Assembly: GCA_025403435.1 (NCBI GenBank)
Contig: CM046348.1
Coordinates: 14,198,034 to 14,262,033 of the forward strand
Length of the DNA: 64,000 nt
Source of the DNA: Artocarpus heterophyllus
Lineage: Eukaryota > Streptophyta > Magnoliopsida > Rosales > Moraceae
Reading direction: 5' to 3'
The notes under the pieces are model-generated. The model worked only from the letters and a program-made list of their open reading frames with translations. It was not told the origin of the DNA and searched no databases. Of this stretch, positions 59,500 to 64,000 are shown in pieces. The translations under genes and the position numbers were made by a program. How positions within the stretch are numbered: the first letter of the stretch is position 1; every line of letters starts with the position of its first letter.

Positions 59500-60782
59500 A
59501 ATAGGCCCAACTATCACCGGAATAATTATTAGAGTAATATACAAAATGTGAAAAGCTTTTATACCACAAAATATGACATATTGTGTGTCCCTTAGGGATA
59601 TTTTGCTTGTACTAGTTGTATGTCCTTTTAGGGCACAAAAATTCCTTAATCTATTTTTCTCTCTCTTTGCCAACAACACTAAAAAAACACAAGAAAAGCC
59701 TAACAACAACAACAACACCACCACTAACATTAACAAAACAAATGGCAACGGCGACGGGACCTAGTGGCGAACTTGATCTCAAAATCTTGACCATCGTTGG
59801 CATCAACAGTGCAAAAGATTGATGTCATGTTTGTTTCATTGGATCAGTCCAGTTTGGCTTAGTCCGAACAACTACTATACTTTGAATTTGTGTGGTAAGC
59901 ATTTAATTCGAACTAAACTAACAAGTTTAACTTAAAATTCAAACCCCTCTTCATTTCGACATTTCGAACCAATATTGAATAGCAGTTTCACCCTTACATA
60001 TTTGTATTTATAATTTAATATTATTACTATTAATTAAATAACTGTTTTTATATATTTCATATTTATTTTTTAATTTAATAAATTTTTTTGCTTCAAACTA
60101 GAGTTATCAATACTCATCCAAATATAAATACAAATTGAATATCCTGTTTAAATAAACACTTTAACTTACATCCAAATGTTAGCTTGAATTACTGTTCAAA
60201 ATTTTCTATTCAAACAAAAAAAGGTCAAATCAACATAATTCGAGCAAGCAAACCAAACAGGAGGCGGGTTAATCTAAAAGTCAATTTGATCAAAGTCCTG
60301 TCATTGATGAAGGAGCTCAAATTGAAGAGGCAGATGTGGTGACAGGGCAAAGAGCAAATCGAAGGATTAGATCTCTTCCAATGACGCTACTATACATGAA
60401 GAGTAGATTGGTTGTCTTTGACGATGGGCCTCCTAATCTAGTCCACGGTCTTTACCACTGCTCTCCACCAGTGATCCCAGTGCAAATTTAAGGTCGAGCT
60501 TCATCAGACCGAAGCTTCGTCACATATTTGAGGCTTTTTTAGCCATGAAGGATCTTGTGCAACAAAGAGAAAGAGAGATAGACATACAAGCAAAGAAGAA
60601 GAAAAAGGAGGAGAGAGTGTGTGAGAAACAAAAAAAGAGTGTGTGAGGGGACAGAGAGAGGAAAAATCAGAAAAATGGATGGGAAAACAAGAAAAATAAT
60701 AATAAAAAAAATATGGCATGTTTTTTCAAGTTTTTTTTTTTTTTGTGACATAAAAAAATAGATTAAAAAAAAGGTGGCATAA
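59500..60782. mobile_element. Possible second member of the MULE-like family
   Basis: Near the left (about 59,540) is AAAGCTTTTATACCACAAAATATGACAT, and near the right, in reverse complement, ATGCCACC...ATGTCACA...ATGCCATAT words. Both resemble the inverted repeats of the 57,918-59,134 element, and both elements share a CT-rich tract next to an end (60,560-60,660 here). A short ORF MATATGPSGELDLKILTIVG at 59,742-59,822 is of unknown origin. The right end is cut by the solo LTR insertion at 60,783. Boundaries are uncertain. Confidence 0.3.
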
Positions 60783-63700
60783 TGTCACAACCTGTCTTTT
60801 TAGGCTGTAATAAAACTCTTTCTTACTTACTTTAAGGCAAAAATTTAGGAAATTTTTTTTTTCTGGAACTAAAATAAATAATTTATTTACATTAATTTTG
60901 GTAACTCCCAAAATACTTTCACACACTTATATTTACATAATTATTACTTCTACTTTTACAACATTTTTCTTTTTAAACATTTCATTTCAAAACAACTTAA
61001 AATATACACAGCAGGAAACATTCAGTAGCGAACTCCATACCCGATATGCACACACCATCCATCCGCCAGCTCATCATTAAGATTTATTCTGACCTTCTCG
61101 TTAGAATACTTACATCATGAAATACTTAATGAGCTAATGCCCAGTAAGTCCTATAAATCTCACATGGACATTCAAATGAATGCATGATCCAATTATGTTT
61201 TCTTATAAACTTTCTTATATTTAGCTAGGGCCCAAGTGTTCGTACCATTGCACAATATCATTCAGGTTTACGTAACACTGTGACTATACTATATCCTTTC
61301 AACTTCCCTTGAATCAAGAGTCGGTAAGACACTTTTCTTAATTTCTGGTGGCATATTTACCAGTTCATTTATTATGGTTGACATACCATGCATAATGTGA
61401 TAATCACATGTTATCCATAACACATAAATTCGATTGCACAGTATAGTACACACAAGTACTTACTTTATCTACATACAAGTATTCATCATTGTACACACAG
61501 GTACATAACATTCTATACACACAGGTATTCATCATTGTACACACAAGTACGTAATATATTATACATACTAATACTTAACATGTTATCCACTCAAGTATTT
61601 TAATTTTATATTCACAGGTATCCATACTATACCTCTAGGTATTCGTTTTATAGCAAACTCACAAGTTTGCCCCTTAATATATACTCAGGTATACATGTAC
61701 ATATATTATATACCTACTATTTTTATATTATAGGTGGGAATGGTACTTACTTGATTTCGTGTATCGCGTAAATCGAGCTTGATTTTCCTCTGTCTTAAAC
61801 TTCTAGGATCCTGTTGGCTAATTTCAAAGCCATTAGCCAATATTCTATTTTGTTTCAACGCAAAACATTCGTTAATCAATATATTGAGTTGCATAACTGT
61901 ATACAACTCTGGAAGTCACTAGTTTTTCTTATTTCCATCTAACTCTACCCTATTGTTACTAACGAATGGTGGAAATCTTTCTAATCATTTTCTTTTCCCA
62001 TTTGAAACATTTCTGAACGGTTTAGGGTTATTCAGGCGAAAACTGACGATTTTGCCCTCCATGGCCCCTACTGACCTACTTGTGCTCGATTTCGTCTTCT
62101 TAACAAAAATAGCCACATATTAACTTTAAAATCATACCCTAGTAGCTCGTATCTCCTTATTTCATAACTAAGCCCCCTTTTTTTATAAAAATTTATAATT
62201 TAGCCCATAAACTGAAAATTTTAACAATTTTGTTGTCGGGGTTAAAATTGTCCTTTTTATTTCAAAATTTCCTATTTTTCTCAAGGATCATTTTGGCTCA
62301 AAGTACCATATTTAAAATCCTTTTGGGAAATGACGTTTTTGCCCTTTTAAAAATTTTTCACAATTTTTACAAATTCTTGAAAAATCAAAATCTCACCATT
62401 GGTCGAGATTTTTGACGAACTATCTATAATGCCTAACAGTTTCGTCGAGATCTACAACTTTTGTGTTTTAACTTTTGTGAAAATCTCACTGTACAGGGGC
62501 ATTTTTGGCCATTTTTTAATTCTGCCAAGAAAGAACTTTTTCTTTCAATTTAGTCCCTAGAGTGTTTTTATAAAAATCCATTCCAAAATTGCAAATCCAC
62601 CCCTGCAAAAACCGTTTCATGCCTTATTCAAATCATTCTCATGCTCAAACATCATTTTTACTAAGATTAACATCAAATTTACAAAAATAACTTTTTGCAA
62701 AAATTACCATTTTGCACCACAAACCAAAATTTCACAACTTAAACATGCCATACATCACATATACATGAAATTTCATCAAATACATGCTCAAGAACCTACA
62801 TGGGTTTTAAAGAATAAAAATCAAAACAAAATTCATAAATTTTCAAAACTTTGAAACCTAAATCTTACCCAAATAGCACCCTTTTTATTTCTAGCCTTCA
62901 AAGTTCCTTTGAACTCCCTCCTAGGCTTCATTTTCATGCAAAAACACCATGGATTAATTTCCCCTTCATGCCATGAAAAATCCCTTGAAAACTTGCTAAA
63001 AGTTTGAGATTTTACCTTAAATCTTCTGAAAAATCCTTGAGCTTGCTCCAAAAACTTGTTTTGGGGTTGTTTTTGCAAAGTATGGGGTTGAGAAATGTTT
63101 TTGAGAGCTTTGGCTATGGCTGCCGAATATGGCAGGAAGAAGGAAATGGAAATTTTTTTGATAATTTTGAAATAAATGCTTCCTTATCTACTTTGATGAC
63201 TTATAGTAACCCATGAGTATACCCCTAGGTGACATCATGCTATTGGGCCACATTTTTAAGCTTGGTGGCCCAATCAAATTCAGTTAGGTGTCCACTTTGT
63301 GGGGGCCTAACAATTTACACTATGTAATTTTTCATCACGTAGTATTTTTCTTATACTGCCTGGCCAAATTAGTGTACTTTCTACCCTTAGACTGTATAAA
63401 AATATTTGACTTACTTTTCATTCACTTTTGAAGGTCAAATATGACATTTCCCGTATCTACATTTTCACTTAGGAGTATTCTTATAGTGCTCCGGCCTCCT
63501 TTCTACCCCATGTTAGGGTTTGGATAACATTTATGTCTTATTTACATTCTAATCTCCTATTCGTTTATATCACAATTTTACAATTAATTATGATATAAAA
63601 TTCATTCTATGGATATTATTTACAAATTTTTAAGTAATTAAACTCATAAAATCTGTATTTTACCATATCTAACATTGCATCACATTTGCCATAAAATTTG

Positions 63701-63843
63701 TAATCAATGCCGTTTATTCATACTTTATCGTAAATTTTACAAAAATTACAATTTTACAAAAATCACATTTTTTAAGGGTAAATCCATTAATTAAACCCAG
63801 TTAAATATTATGTTTTATTAATGAAATTTTCTCGGTCATTACA
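60783..63843 (-). mobile_element. Solo LTR of a large LTR retrotransposon (3,061 bp)
   Basis: On the - strand the sequence begins TGTAATGACCGAGAAAATTT at 63,843 and ends CAGGTTGTGACA at 60,783, with proper TG...CA termini. It is flanked by perfect 5-bp direct repeats CATAA (60,778-60,782 and 63,844-63,848). There is no internal domain and no second LTR, so the element has been reduced to a solo LTR by recombination between its LTRs. Such long LTRs are typical of Ty3/gypsy chromoviruses of the Tekay type; that class is inferred from length and termini only. Weak tandem subrepeats lie at 61,450-61,690. Confidence 0.88.
61450..61690. repeat. Tandem subrepeats of about 23 bp within the solo LTR
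   Basis: About ten imperfect units of the form ACAGGTATTCATCATTGTAC recur every 22-25 bp, alternating ACAAGTAC and ACAGGTA starts. Confidence 0.75.
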
Positions 63844-63888
63844 CATAAGGTGTAATTTTCTCTAAAAACTAATACACTAAAATCTTAA

Positions 63889-64000
63889 ATGTGTTTGGCA
63901 ACGTGGTTAGAACTAAGAGTTGGAACAACTTACTATAGCATGTGAGAAGTTTCAACTGTAATATGTGAGAGCTTTATATTATAGCAGTTCCAACTATGTA
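63889..64000. mobile_element. MITE-like element, copy 4, cut by the window end
   Basis: Begins GTGTTTGGCAACGTGGTTAG, almost the same as the left end of the copy at 54,056, and contains ACTATAGCATGTGAGAAGTT and TGTGAGAGCTTTATATTATA. It continues past the window, so the right end is unseen. Confidence 0.6.

Noticed and set aside
63004..63216. 70-codon + strand frame near the solo LTR start
   Set aside because: It lies wholly inside the solo LTR on the opposite strand and shows no domain.

Overview
The window looks like a stretch of an AT-rich eudicot-type plant nuclear genome. The evidence is intron-rich genes with GT-AG (and one GC-AG) introns, plant-specific protein families (CRWN nuclear lamina protein, plant HAC acetyltransferase, a plant-type cytochrome b561), and a dense load of plant transposable elements. 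I could not identify the species. There are no bacterial-style operons, CRISPR arrays or convincing tRNA/rRNA genes.

Five intact protein-coding genes can be rebuilt exon by exon, each with phase-consistent splice sites. (1) A CBP/p300-type histone acetyltransferase (HAC), + strand, 8,372-13,722, 14 exons, 1,085 aa. It lacks the second ZZ zinc finger expected before TAZ2. (2) A CRWN1/NMCP1 nuclear lamina coiled-coil protein, - strand, 25,153-30,234, 8 exons, 1,195 aa, with one GC-AG intron and a GA-repeat leader. (3) A cytochrome b561 / transmembrane ascorbate ferrireductase, + strand, 46,964-49,027, 4 exons, 251 aa, with all four haem-ligand histidines. (4) Translation initiation factor eIF2B subunit delta, - strand, 49,869-53,453, 7 exons, 670 aa, tail-to-tail with gene 3. 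(5) Proteasome maturation factor UMP1, - strand, 55,213-57,579, 4 exons, 141 aa. They are unrelated housekeeping, chromatin and nuclear genes with no sign of a shared pathway.

The rest is mostly repeats. 0-8 kb: a Harbinger/Tourist-like element with TTA target duplication (3,165-3,912), a hAT-like CACGACACG-rich repeat, and the HAC upstream region. 14-25 kb: a decayed block duplicated at 14.0-14.7 and 22.4-23.3 kb, copia-LTR-like and LINE-3'-like stretches, a long degenerate LTR (about 18,390-20,648), subrepeats, and a TRIM mini-retrotransposon (21,572-22,158). 31-35 kb: a tRNA-derived SINE and MITEs. 35.4-45.2 kb: a nest of Ty1/copia elements. An old - strand element, joined through one shared LTR to the RNase H end of a relative, was hit inside its protease by a young + strand element (38,237-42,470). 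The young element has two well-conserved LTRs but has lost its reverse transcriptase. 57.9-64 kb: MULE-like elements, one carrying a 226-codon ORF, MITEs, and a 3,061-bp solo LTR with a perfect CATAA target duplication.

The most unusual structure is a strictly 22-bp-phased array of GCGCCTAGGCGC palindromes in the U3 of the young copia element, with 9 units in one LTR and 10 in the other. I found no clear sign of a wholly new biological system. Exon boundaries and repeat edges were read by eye; the arithmetic of reading-frame closure supports the genes strongly.
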